Source: Eimeria necatrix (Eukaryota; Apicomplexa; Conoidasida; Eucoccidiorida; Eimeriidae). Taken from it: a stretch of 10,000 nucleotides of DNA. Position 1 is the first letter of the stretch; every line of letters begins with the position of its first letter. Below the pieces are notes generated by a model. The model saw only the letters and a list, made by a program, of their open reading frames with translations. It was not told where the DNA came from and did not search any database. The DNA lies in NCBI RefSeq assembly GCF_000499385.1, contig NW_013654642.1, forward strand, positions 1-10,000, given 5' to 3'. The position numbers were made by a program, and so were the translations under genes. Shown here piece after piece: positions 1 to 8,240 of this stretch.

Positions 1-394
1 GCCCCAGGGGCCCCCGGGGCCCCAGGGGCCCCAGGGGCCCCCGGGGCCCCAGGGGCCCCAGGGGGCCCCAGGGCTCGCAGGGCCCAGGGGGCCCCCGGGG
101 CCCTTGAGGCCCCCAGGGCTCCTAGGGCCCCAGGGGCCCCCAGAAAGCGGTGGAGCTTCTGCTGCAGGAGCTGCAGAGCCTGCAGCAGAAGCTGTGGCTG
201 CTGCTGCAGCAGGAGCTGCGGTTCCTGCTGCTGCGAAGCCTGCAGCAGGAGGTGAAGCTGCTGCTGCAGCACGGGACTTGGGTGGGGCTGCTGCTGCTGA
301 GGAGGGGCCCCCGCCAGGGGCCCCTCCCTTAAGGAAGGGCCCCCGGAAGGGGCTGGGGGCCCCCGCCCCCCCCTTGAGGCCCCCTGAAGAGGCC

Positions 395-438
<44 letters not shown>

Positions 439-809
439 GGGGCCCCTGGGGGCCCCCCGGGTGAAGGCAGAGCGCAAGCGGCGGCTGGCGAGGGCTGGAG
501 AGCGTCCGCAGAAGCGGGGGCCGCTTGCTGCTGCTGGCCGGGGCCCCCGAGCAGCAGCAGCAGCAGCAGCAGCCGCAGCAGCAGCAGCAGCAGCAGCAGC
601 AGAGGAGTCTGGGGGTTCTTCAGCGGCGTGCTCGGAGTCCGAGGGGGAGTGTGGGGCCTTTGCATGCAAGGAGCAGCTGCTGCTGGCAGCAGCAGCAGCA
701 GCAGCAGCAATTCCGTCTCGGAGCGCAGCAGAGCTGCTGCGGGCGCCGGTGCTGCCGCTGCGCATCGAAGGCATGCACGCAGTGGGGGCGCCGCAGCTGC
801 TGCTGCAGC

Positions 810-854
<45 letters not shown>

Positions 855-991
855 AGCGCTTCGAATGCCCCCTCTGCTCTCCTGCTGCTTGGGCCCCCAA
901 TCTTTACCTCCGCAACTTCGCGCACTACAGAACTTTCCACTGGCGCCGCAGAAGGTACTTGGGCGCCTTCGTTTGCTTCCCCTGCAGACTC
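1..991 (+). CDS. Exon 1 (partial) of the zinc-finger/AT-hook gene
   Basis: The frame starting at base 2 is open from the left edge to a GTGAGC donor at 992, which falls exactly between codons (phase 0). The first 100 bases read as Gly-X-Y triplets (GPPGPQ type). Ala, Ser and Lys/Arg-rich linkers follow, then the first finger (TGC at 866 and 875, CAC at 923 and 938) and a Cys pair at 974 and 983 directly before the donor. The C-terminal 60 residues are non-repetitive ([15 protein letters not shown]), which is why this frame was chosen over the poly-Gln and poly-Cys alternatives. Confidence 0.68.
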
Positions 992-1461
992 GTGAGCTGC
1001 TGCTGCTGCTGCTGCTGCTGCAGTGCTGCTGCTGCAATGCTGCTGCTGCAATGCTGCTGCAATGCTGCTGCAATGCTGCTGCTGCTGCTGCAATGCTGCT
1101 GCAATGCTGCTGCTGCTGCTGCAGTGCTGCTGCTGCAATGCTGCTGCTGCTGCTGCAATTCTGCTGCTGCTGCTGCAATGCTGCTGCTGCAATGCTGCTG
1201 CAATGCTGCTGCTGCTGCTGCTGCTGCTGTTGTTGTTGTTGTTGTTGTTGCTGGATCAGAAGTGTGGGAGCTGCGTCTGCGCTTCTGTTTGCTGCTGCTT
1301 TCAGGACCACTCAGAGGAAGCAGACGACGGCAGCAGCAGCAGGCACCTCGGAAGCTGAGTCAGCAGCAGCAGCTTTAGACGCACCCAAACCTGGCCCTCC
1401 AGAGCCAGAGGCCCCTGCTGTAGCAGCAGCAGCTTCGCAGCCCTCCTCCCCCACTGCAGCC

Positions 1462-1507
<46 letters not shown>

Positions 1508-1647
1508 ATGGTGCCACGGCTGGAGAAGGCCGTGCATCCCGGCAGCGTCGGTGCGCCTCAAGCGGGCCTTCCCCGTGCGGAGTCGCTGCTTCTGCTGCTG
1601 CTGCTGCTGCTGCGTCTCCCGCTGCAGCAGCCGCCGCCCCCTCCCCC

Positions 1648-1692
<45 letters not shown>

Positions 1693-2304
1693 GGGCGCCC
1701 CGCCCGCCGCCCGCCGCCGCCCTGCCACTACCACTGCGGGCTCTGCGCCTACACCCACTCCTCTTTTGCTGCTCTCCGGCTGCATGTTGCTGCAGCACAT
1801 TCCAACTCTGCTGCAGCAAACCCCAAACTAGCAGCAGCAGCAGCAAGGCACCAAATCCGTACCCCCTCTTTCGACCCTGCCGGCGACTACTGGCTCGAGC
1901 TCGGCGCCTCCACTCAGCAGCCCCCCCCGCAAGACAGGGGGCCCCCGGGGGCCCCCAGGGGGCCCCCCGAGGGGGGCCCCCAGGGGGGCCCCCAGGGGGC
2001 CCCGGGGGCCCCGGGGCTACAGGGGCCCCCGGGGCTGCAGGGGCCCCCGGGGCTACAGGGGCCCCCGGGGCTACAGGGGCCCCCGGGAATAGAGGGGCCC
2101 CCTGGGATAGAGGGGCCCCCGGGGCTAGAGGGGCCCCCTGGGGATGGGGGGGCCCCCCCGGGCGCGGTAAACCCTGTGTCAGGGGGGCCCCCCACGACGG
2201 GGGGCCCCCGAAATTCACATCAGGAGGGGGGCCCCCCAACAGCACAAGTGGCAGCAGGGACTGCAGCAGACACAGACGCAGCGGACGGCGACAGAGAGCC
2301 CTTC

Positions 2305-2353
<49 letters not shown>

Positions 2354-2839
2354 GCCCAGGGGCCCCTCCGGGGGTTTGCTTGGGGGCCCCACCCAGGCAG
2401 CCAGCAGCAGGGGGCCCCCCCTTCAGCAAACCCTTTTCAGTTCAACAAGGCCCAGAAGGGACAGCAGCAGGGGCCCCGGGGGCCCCTGCAGCAGCAAAGG
2501 ACTGCAGCAAGACAGGTGGCCCCACAGCAGGTCTTGGGGGGCCCCCAGCAGCTGCTGGGGGGCCCCCCAGTTCCTGGGGGCCCCCAAGTGCAGCAAAGCC
2601 TTGCAGCAGATTAGCCCCCTTGAAAAGCTGCTTGAGCGTGGGCACGCGAGGGTTGCCTGCTGCTGCAGCAGCAGCAGCAGGCGGCGAGCAGCAGCAGCAA
2701 ATAGGGGAGCAGCAGCGGCAGCAGCAGCAGCAGCAGCAAAGGCGGCGCGTTGCTTTTGGGTCGCATGTTAGAGTGAGACTGGTGGACAAGGAGCTGTCAA
2801 CGATGGAGCAGCTTGGCGCTTTGCTGGGTATGCTGCTGC

Positions 2840-2897
<58 letters not shown>

Positions 2898-3395
2898 TGT
2901 TTTCCTGGTCAGCAGCTGGCGTCTCTTTGTCTTTATAATATCCTGAAAGGCTTTGCTGCTGCTGCGGTGCCGCAGGGCCCACGTTTGGGGGCGGCTCGCC
3001 CAGATGTGCTGCAGCAGCAGGAGCTGCAGCAGGCAATGCAGCAGGCAATGCAGCAGCAGGTGCTGCAGCAGCAGGTGCCGGAGCAGCAGGTGCTGCAGCA
3101 GCACCTAAAGTGGTGTGCACTGTGGGGCCCCCAGGGGGCCCCACAGCCTTACTGCCGCCTCCTAAAGCACCGGCTTCAGCAGCAGCAGCAGCAGCAGATC
3201 AAGCAGCAGACACAGCAGCAGCAGCAGCGCCGGTGCAACGCGAGGACACAATAGCAGCACTAGCAGCAGCGGCAGAGCCACAAGTGCCTGCAGCAGCAGC
3301 AGCAGCAACCGCAGCAGCAGCGGCGCCACCGCCGCACCTGCCCTTGGCATCTGGAGCAGCAAGGAAAGGAGAACTCGAAGCAGCACCAACACCAG

Positions 3396-3435
<40 letters not shown>

Positions 3436-3791
3436 AACAGTGGCAGCAGCAGCAGCAGGAACTGACAACGGCGCTTCTGCGTGCAGACCTCAAAAAAGCT
3501 GCAGCAGATCGGGGGAGGCCCCAGGGGCCCCCGGGGCCCCAAGGGGGCCCCCAGGGGCCCCAGGGGGGCCCCCAGGGGGGCCCCCAGGGGGGCCCCCAGG
3601 GGGGCCCCCAGGGGGGCCCCCAGGGGGGCCCCCTGGGTTAGGGGCCCCTGCTGCAGCAGAGGTTGGGGGGGGGGCCCCCCGGGGGCGCCCGCGGAAGAAG
3701 CGGAAGCAAAATGGAGAAGCTGCAAAGACAGATGAAATAATAAAAGTGGAAATAAATAACTGCGAAGGTTTGGCTGCGAGCAGCAGCAGCG

Positions 3792-3830
<39 letters not shown>

Positions 3831-3877
3831 GTGTGGGTGACTCGCGGGAAGAAGAGGACAGAGGGCAGCAGCAGTAG
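1..3877 (+). CDS. Spliced gene, 5' partial: predicted C2H2 zinc-finger / AT-hook nuclear protein
   Basis: Three exons are inferred: <1..991, 1315..2827 and 2976..3877 (TAG stop). Joined, they give an open fragment of about 1134 residues. Seen in order: Gly-X-Y triplets at residues 1-45; poly-Ala and poly-Ser tracts; a C2H2-like finger at residues 289-313 (C-x2-C-x15-H-x4-H) followed by a CFPC pair at 325-328; a classical C2H2 spacing at 471-492 (C-x2-C-x12-H-x4-H); a collagen-like Gly-X-Y tract at about 538-612; a non-repeat basic block before the second intron ([17 protein letters not shown]); a second Gly-Pro tract; and an AT-hook RGRPRKKRK at 1070-1078. C2H2 fingers and AT-hooks bind DNA (family knowledge), so a nuclear, chromatin-associated role is inferred. 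The gene is not recognised. The left edge cuts the open frame, and the TTG at 104 is not a credible eukaryotic start. A further exon (3969..4253) could replace the last codons. It converges with the - strand gene ending at 5412. Confidence 0.65.
992..1314 (+). other. Intron 1 of the zinc-finger/AT-hook gene, filled with CTG/CAA quasi-repeats
   Basis: It runs from donor GTGAGC to acceptor ACTCAG. The body is almost wholly (CTG)n broken by CAA and CAG codon-like units, ending in a TTG run near 1229-1250. In-frame reading would give poly-Leu/Cys, unlike the exons. A stronger-looking acceptor, TTTCAG ending at 1304, lies 10 nt upstream. Using it would shift the frame and stop at 1356-1358. Confidence 0.55.
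1315..2827 (+). CDS. Exon 2 of the zinc-finger/AT-hook gene
   Basis: It begins at AGG after TCAG, in phase with exon 1, and ends one base into a Gly codon before donor GTATGC (phase 1). It holds the second finger (Cys codons 1735 and 1744, His codons 1783 and 1798) and the island [19 protein letters not shown] collagen-like stretch made of an 18-bp repeat follows, then a poly-Gln tract (about 2308-2352) and the C-terminal block [21 protein letters not shown] up to the donor. An alternative frame at about 1545-1590 also looks protein-like ([13 protein letters not shown]), so an undetected small intron before the finger cannot be excluded. Confidence 0.65.
1735..1800 (+). other. C2H2 zinc-finger coding segment
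   Basis: Codons give C-x2-C-x12-H-x4-H with an aromatic residue two positions before the first Cys, and Phe and Leu at the usual hydrophobic core positions (YHCGLC ... [13 protein letters not shown]). This is a textbook C2H2 finger apart from an H-x4-H end. It is embedded between poly-Ala and Pro/Arg-rich linkers. Confidence 0.75.
2013..2138 (+). repeat. 18-bp tandem repeat encoding (GPPGLQ/E)7
   Basis: Seven units of the type GGGGCTACAGGGGCCCCC with few substitutions (CTGCAG, AATAGA, ATAGAG variants). Each unit contains a GGGGCCCC palindrome. In exon 2 it reads as Gly-X-Y triplets. Confidence 0.9.
2828..2975 (+). other. Intron 2 of the zinc-finger/AT-hook gene
   Basis: Donor GTATGC at 2828, acceptor GCCGCAG ending at 2975. 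The body is a (CTG)n array followed by a more AT-rich stretch (CTTTATAATATCC) with a plausible branch-point region. The exon 2 frame hits a stop at 2944-2946 inside the intron and the exon 3 frame has a stop at 2936, so reading through is not possible. Splicing restores a Gly codon (G + GG) and an open frame on both sides. Confidence 0.62.
2976..3877 (+). CDS. Exon 3 of the zinc-finger/AT-hook gene, carrying the AT-hook
   Basis: The two leading bases complete the split Gly codon, then the frame is open to TAG at 3875-3877. It encodes an Ala/Gly/Asn-rich lead, the non-repeat [21 protein letters not shown], poly-Ala tracts, a (GGPP)n tract from a perfect 12-bp repeat, the AT-hook at 3680-3706, then the acidic/hydrophobic block [16 protein letters not shown], a poly-Ser run and an acidic tail (DSREEEDRG). 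The AT-hook core R-G-R-P with flanking K/R is a minor-groove DNA-binding motif. The end is uncertain because a GTGGGT donor at 3833 could splice to a further exon. Confidence 0.65.
3562..3633 (+). repeat. Perfect 12-bp tandem repeat (AGGGGGGCCCCC)6
   Basis: Six identical units made of A, six G and five C. It encodes (GGPP)n in exon 3. The units are self-complementary over GGGGGCCCCC, so strong hairpins are expected in single-stranded DNA or RNA. Confidence 0.93.
3680..3706 (+). other. AT-hook motif coding segment
   Basis: Nine codons read R-G-R-P-R-K-K-R-K, preceded by Gly-Ala-Pro. This is the canonical AT-hook core (GRP flanked by basic residues) seen in HMGA-type and many chromatin proteins. 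It sits directly after a GC-rich Gly-Pro tract and could also act as a nuclear localisation signal. Confidence 0.7.
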
Positions 3878-3906
3878 CACAAGGAGCAGCAACAGCAGCA
3901 ACGGAC

Positions 3907-3941
<35 letters not shown>

Positions 3942-3968
3942 TAATCTGCAACGTCGCTTGATGGACAG

Positions 3969-3998
3969 CACTCTCTAAAAGAGCTCAACAGAGCAGCT

Positions 3999-4034
<36 letters not shown>

Positions 4035-4106
4035 GCACTCGCAAGAAGACTTGCGGTAGGATACGTGGGAGCGCCCGACCCAGCAAGAGCTGCAGCAGCG
4101 AGACTG

Positions 4107-4141
<35 letters not shown>

Positions 4142-4253
4142 TGTGGAAGCCGCAGAAGCAGCGTTATTGGGTCCGCAGGGTTTCCGAATTGGCCGCAGCT
4201 GCAGCAGCGGCAGCAGCAGCAGCAGCAGCAGAACTGTATCGCGGCCTCTGTAA
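3969..4253 (+). CDS. Candidate additional + strand exon (Ala-rich, helical)
   Basis: This frame reads HSLKELNRA, poly-Ala, EAALARRLAVGYVGAPDPARA, poly-Ala, VVEAAEAALLGPQGFRIGR, then Ser-rich to TAA at 4251-4253. The charged/Ala pattern looks like real helical protein, not repeat noise. A CAG acceptor ends at 3968, and the preceding exon has an in-phase GTGGGT donor at 3833, so the zinc-finger/AT-hook gene could continue here instead of stopping at 3877. The acceptor lacks a good pyrimidine tract. From about 4201 a different frame (AELYRGLCKGPRAVLP) also looks coding up to about 4377. Confidence 0.4.
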
Positions 4254-4379
4254 AGGCCCAAGGGCTGTTTTGCCTACGGCAGCAGCAGCAGCAGCAGCAC
4301 GAGCTGCTGCTGCTGCTGCTGCTGCTGCATTTGTTAATGGGCATTGTGAAGAGACTAAAGCTGCCCGCACTCGTCCAAG

Positions 4380-4402
4380 GGTTTAGGGTTTAGGGTTTAG
4401 GC
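4380..4402 (+). repeat. Short telomere-like array (GGGTTTA)3
   Basis: Three consecutive GGGTTTA units on the + strand are followed by GGCTCGCAG. The apicomplexan/plant-type telomere unit is TTTAGGG. This array is interstitial and short, not a chromosome end. It directly follows CCAAGG, so AGG|GTTTAG could serve as a splice donor for the frame ending ...AARTRPR, as proposed for the - strand gene at 6652. Confidence 0.85.
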
Positions 4403-4548
4403 TCGCAGCTAGCTGCAGCAGCAAGTAGCTAGCTAGCCAGGGCACAGCGCTGCTGCTGCTGCTGCTGCTGCTGCTGCGCCTCTTGCTGCTGCCGCTGCAG
4501 CAGCAGCTGCAACCCGCTGCTTGACGCCCTGTGCGGTTTGTGCGTTTT

Positions 4549-4640
4549 CTCCATTATATTAAACAAACTCAATTGTAATTAAAATAATAGTAACATCAAT
4601 TTAAAATTAAGGAGATAATAATAATTAATATTTTAATTGC
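4549..4640. other. AT-rich island in the intergenic interval
   Basis: About 90 bases rich in A/T (TTATATTAAAC, AATTGTAATTAAAATAATAG) lie between CTG-rich blocks. No open frame of interest crosses it. It could hold 3' processing signals of the + strand gene or a promoter for the weak downstream exons; neither is demonstrated. Confidence 0.5.
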
Positions 4641-4730
4641 TGCTGCTACTGCAACAGAATAGTGCTGCTGCTGCAGCTGTGTGGTGCAACGCCGGCCACA
4701 GCAGCCTCGTGCGTGCAGCAGCAGCAGCAA

Positions 4731-4787
<57 letters not shown>

Positions 4788-4867
4788 GGAAAGCGCCCTT
4801 TAAATTCATCATCGTTTGCGGAAGAGACAGAAAGGAGAAAAGCTGCGCAAACGCTGCGGCAGCTCGG

Positions 4868-4909
<42 letters not shown>

Positions 4910-5411
4910 GAGGTACCAAAAAAGGGGGGTAGACTCCCCGCCCTGCTGCCGCCGCCGCAGCAGCAGTGCTCGCACGAGCTGCTGCGGCAGCAGCTGCTGC
5001 TGTTGCAGCAGCTGCCGCAGCAGCAGCAGCTGCTGTTGCAGCAGCTGCTGCTGTCGCACCTGCTGCTGCTGCAGCTGCTCTTGGGTAACTGCTTTTCACA
5101 ATATATTAGCAGCAGTGTGTACGGACACCGCAGCAGCAGCAGCAGCAGCAGGAGCGGCCCCAGACCCCACCTCGGTATCATTCTAGCTATTGCTGCAGCG
5201 AGTGAAGCGCAGCACAAGCGGCAGCAGCAGCAGCAGCTGCTGCTGCTGCTGCTGCTGCTGCTGGTACTCAGGATCTTCGAGCGTTCCCGTTCACTTCAAA
5301 CTGAGAAAGCAGGGCCAGTGTTGCTGCTGCTGCAGCTGCTGACGCCTGCAGCAGCAGCTGCCGCTCCAGCAGCAGCTGCTGCGGCTGCTGCAGTTGCTGC
5401 AGCAGCAGCAG

Positions 5412-5603
5412 CTACGGACACACCAGGTCCATGGGGGCCCCCACTGAGCTGCCGTTGCTGCTGCTCACTGGCTGCGAAGCAGCAGGGGGGCCCCTCGACT
5501 CTGCAATTCTTGCTGCTGCTCCGGGGGCCCCCGAGGGGCCCCCCTGGGGGCCCCCCTGCAGCACTGGGGGGAGTGGCGGGTGGGGCGGGGGTATCACTGC
5601 TGC

Positions 5604-5638
<35 letters not shown>

Positions 5639-5779
5639 GGCTTGCAGCGCCCACCATGGGCGAGAGAGACCCTTGGTGCAGCATCTGCTGCTGCTGTGCT
5701 TGCTGCTGCTGCTGCTGCTGCTGCTGCATGTTCCCTCCAGGCCCAAAGGGGCTGCCTCTCATTGGCAAATGGGACTGAA

Positions 5780-5810
<31 letters not shown>
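5412..5810 (-). CDS. Exon L (last exon) of the PAM2 gene
   Basis: An excellent acceptor (GCTTTTGTTTGTGTGGCTCTGCAG) is followed in phase 0 by poly-Gln, FQSHLPMRGSPFGPGGNM, poly-Gln, MLHQGSLSPMVGAASPA, poly-Ala, VIPPPHPPLPPVLQGG and a Gly-Pro stretch, ending ARIAESRGPPAASQPVSSS, NGSSVGAPMDLVCP and TAG at 5414-5412. The intron before it (6009-5811) is mostly (CAG)n and (CTG)n. Confidence 0.82.
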
Positions 5811-5814
<4 letters not shown>

Positions 5815-5863
5815 AGAGCCACACAAACAAAAGCACAGAAGCACCAGATCAGCAACGCACAGG

Positions 5864-5899
<36 letters not shown>

Positions 5900-5955
5900 A
5901 ATACACGATGGAGACACCAAAACCACCGCAAAAAGCAGCAACAGCAGCCATTCAA

Positions 5956-6007
<52 letters not shown>

Positions 6008-6176
6008 ACCCTGTTACCGTGGAGACCAGATTTGTAAGGAGAAGTCTTGTGGCTGGGGCCCCCGGGGGCCCCCCCACGGCCCCCCACGTGGGGCGAAGCT
6101 GCGCCGCGGGGCCCCTGGGAAGGGGAAGGTGCTGCTGCTGCAGTTGCTGCTGCTGCATCATGCGCTGCTGCGTCGA

Positions 6177-6214
<38 letters not shown>

Positions 6215-7065
6215 GCGCCGGGAGGGGCCCCGGCGGCGGGCTGGTGGTGCCGCTGCTGCTTGCCTGGGTTCCCAGGGTGGGCCGCAGGGTGCTGCTGCTG
6301 CTGCTGCTGCTGCGGTGCAGCAGCAGCAGCAGACAACAGGGCATAAGGATGCCCCGGAGGCAGCTGCGGAGCAGCAGCAAACATCACAGGGTACGCCATG
6401 GGCCCGGGGGCCCCCGGGGGGCCCCCCAAAGCAGCATTAGGCAGCAGCAGCGGCTGCCCAAATCCGTAGAGAGGAGAAGCTGAGAGGGAGGGCCGCTGCA
6501 GCCTCACTGCAGCAGCCAACCACAAACCCTAAACCCTAAACCCTAAACCCTAAACCCTAAACCCTAAACCCTAAACCCTAAACCCTAAATACAAACCCTA
6601 AACCCTAAACCCTAAACCCTAAACCCTAAACCCTAAACCCTAAACCCTAAACCCTAAACCAGGCGGCGCAGACGCTTCTTCGGAATGCGGAGAGCAGCAG
6701 CTCTAGGTCAAAACCTCGCTCTTCCTGACCCCGACCCTCTGGACTCCCTACACACCAAACCCTAAACCCTAAACCCTAAACCCTAAACCCTAAACCCTAA
6801 ACCCTAAACCCTCACAGGGGAAGGGCTGCGCAAAGGAAGCAGCAGCATCTACTGCGGGAAGGCCGCAGTAAGGCGCAGGAGGCCCTTGGCTGAGAATGTC
6901 TCGGTAGCAGTGCTCCCCTGCACACAAACCCTAAACCCTAAACCCTAAACCCTAAACCCTAAACCCTAAACCCTCGGTTCTAGACCCTAAGGCCTGGAAT
7001 AACGCTAAGTAAGGGCTCCGGACGCAGCAATTCTCTTCAGTCTACAGCACGCAGGTGACCGCCCC

Positions 7066-7100
<35 letters not shown>

Positions 7101-7249
7101 ATTGATAGAGCTACGAGCCAGCGTCATGAGCAACAGCAACAAGTGCAGTAATTGGAGCAGCCGCAGCAGCAGCAAGTGCAAGAGCAGCAGCAGCAGCAAG
7201 TGCAGCAGCGACAGCAGCAGCGAGTGAAGCAGCAGCAGCAGCAGCAAGT

Positions 7250-7280
<31 letters not shown>

Positions 7281-8079
7281 GTGAACTCACCCACAGGCTC
7301 CCACTCCGGGCCGTCTGCCTTCAGGGGCAGCTCGAGAGCAGCAGCAGCAGCAGCTCTTAAGAAGGCCCCTGGGGCGGGTGTGGGGCGGCTGCCTGCTGCT
7401 CTTGCTGCTTCTTTCTGCAGCAGCAGCAGCAGCACAGCAGCAGCAGCAGCAGCAGCGAGCCGGCCTCCGTGGGTGCTGCTGCTGCGCGCTGCCTAGGGTT
7501 TAGGGCTAGGGTTTGGGACTTCGAGGGTTTAGGGTTAGGGTTTGGGACTTGCCAAATCTGGTGCTGCAGCAAAAGCACAAAGCTTGGGGGGCCCCCCTTG
7601 ACGGGGGCCCCCGGGGGCCCCCGGAGCGAGGCCCAGGGCCCCCTGCTGCAGCCCCTGCTGCAGCCCCTGCTGCAGCCCCTGCTGCAGTCCTTGCTGCAGT
7701 CCTTGCTGCAGCCCCTGCTGCAGTCCCTGCTGCAGCAGCGGCCGCCAGGGGTGCTGCGCTGCTGCTGGCTGCTGCTGCGGGTACCCCGCGAAGGCCTGCA
7801 GCAAGCAGCAGCAAAAGTGTGTCTTTTGCTGCTTCTTTGGCAGCAAATAAGAGTTATTAATTGAAATAAATAAATAAAAAACAATTAATTAATTAATTAA
7901 TCCTTAATTGGCGAAAACCCACAGCTCTCATGGGCACCCCCAGCGGCAAACCCTCAGCAGCAGCAAAGGGGGCCCCCTCAGCAGCAAAGGGGGCCCCCAA
8001 GGCAATGCTGTCAACAACGAGGGCCTCTGTGGGGTCTGTTAAGAGGGGCCCCGAAGTGTGGGGCCCCCCATAGGCCTGG

Positions 8080-8129
<50 letters not shown>

Positions 8130-8204
8130 GCCGTACACGCCCAGCGGCGGCGGCATGGGCAGCGCCGCCCCAGCCCCAGCAGCTAGTGACTGCGGGTGCG
8201 CCCG

Positions 8205-8240
<36 letters not shown>

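Larger units (their letters stand above)
4254..5411. other. Interval between convergent genes: repeats, AT-rich island, weak exon candidates
   Basis: No firm gene is seen. It contains (CAG)n/(CTG)n blocks at about 4279-4330, 4450-4506, 4715-4786, 4870-4910, 4960-5080 and 5222-5262, a short telomere-like array (4380-4402) and an AT-rich island (about 4549-4640). Two + strand stretches look protein-like: about 4785-4912 (KRPLNSSSFAEETERRKAAQ, ending at donor AG|GTACCA) and about 5110-5205 after acceptor TATTAG (either RTPQQQQQQERPQTPPRYHS to a TGA, or SSVYGHR... in the next frame). Their intron phases do not agree convincingly, so no model is offered. The right part should include the 3' UTR of the - strand gene. 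Confidence 0.4.

Noticed and set aside
104..106. TTG as the start codon of the + strand gene
   Set aside because: Non-AUG starts of this kind are not expected here. The same frame is open without interruption to the left edge, so the exon is partial.
1930..2160. A genuine structural collagen
   Set aside because: The Gly-X-Y run is short, tied to an 18-bp DNA repeat and sits between a zinc finger and an AT-hook. No signal peptide or collagen end domain is visible.
1301..2392. A 363-codon - strand frame with collagen-like GAP repeats
   Set aside because: The Gly-Ala-Pro pattern is the antisense reading of GGGGCCCC repeats, and the frame ignores the C2H2 finger on the + strand.
628..2946. A single 772-codon + strand open frame
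   Set aside because: Its first part (before about 1300) is poly-Ser, poly-Gln and poly-Leu/Cys running across the better-supported exon 1 frame, and its end runs into poly-Leu of intron 2. Only 1315-2827 is kept, as exon 2.
3490..4261. Several - strand frames with poly-Leu and poly-Cys that could suggest membrane segments
   Set aside because: The hydrophobic runs are (CAG)n read as CTG. They are antisense to the AT-hook exon and have no independent islands with splice support.
4637..6037. A 466-codon + strand open frame with Leu-rich and Cys-rich runs
   Set aside because: It is antisense to clearly protein-like exons K and L on the - strand and consists mainly of repeat translations. Only weak islands at about 4785-4912 and 5110-5205 merit mention.
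6526..6975. A true chromosome end
   Set aside because: The arrays are short, interstitial, interrupted by coding exons and present in both orientations within the window.
7005..7247. A Leu-rich 80-codon - strand frame (possible membrane peptide)
   Set aside because: It lies within the H-I intron of the PAM2 gene, and its composition comes from (CAG)n/(CTG)n. No credible start.
7640..7735. A CRISPR array or other spaced repeat
   Set aside because: The units are directly adjacent with no spacers and read in frame as (LQQG)n inside an exon; the organism is eukaryotic.
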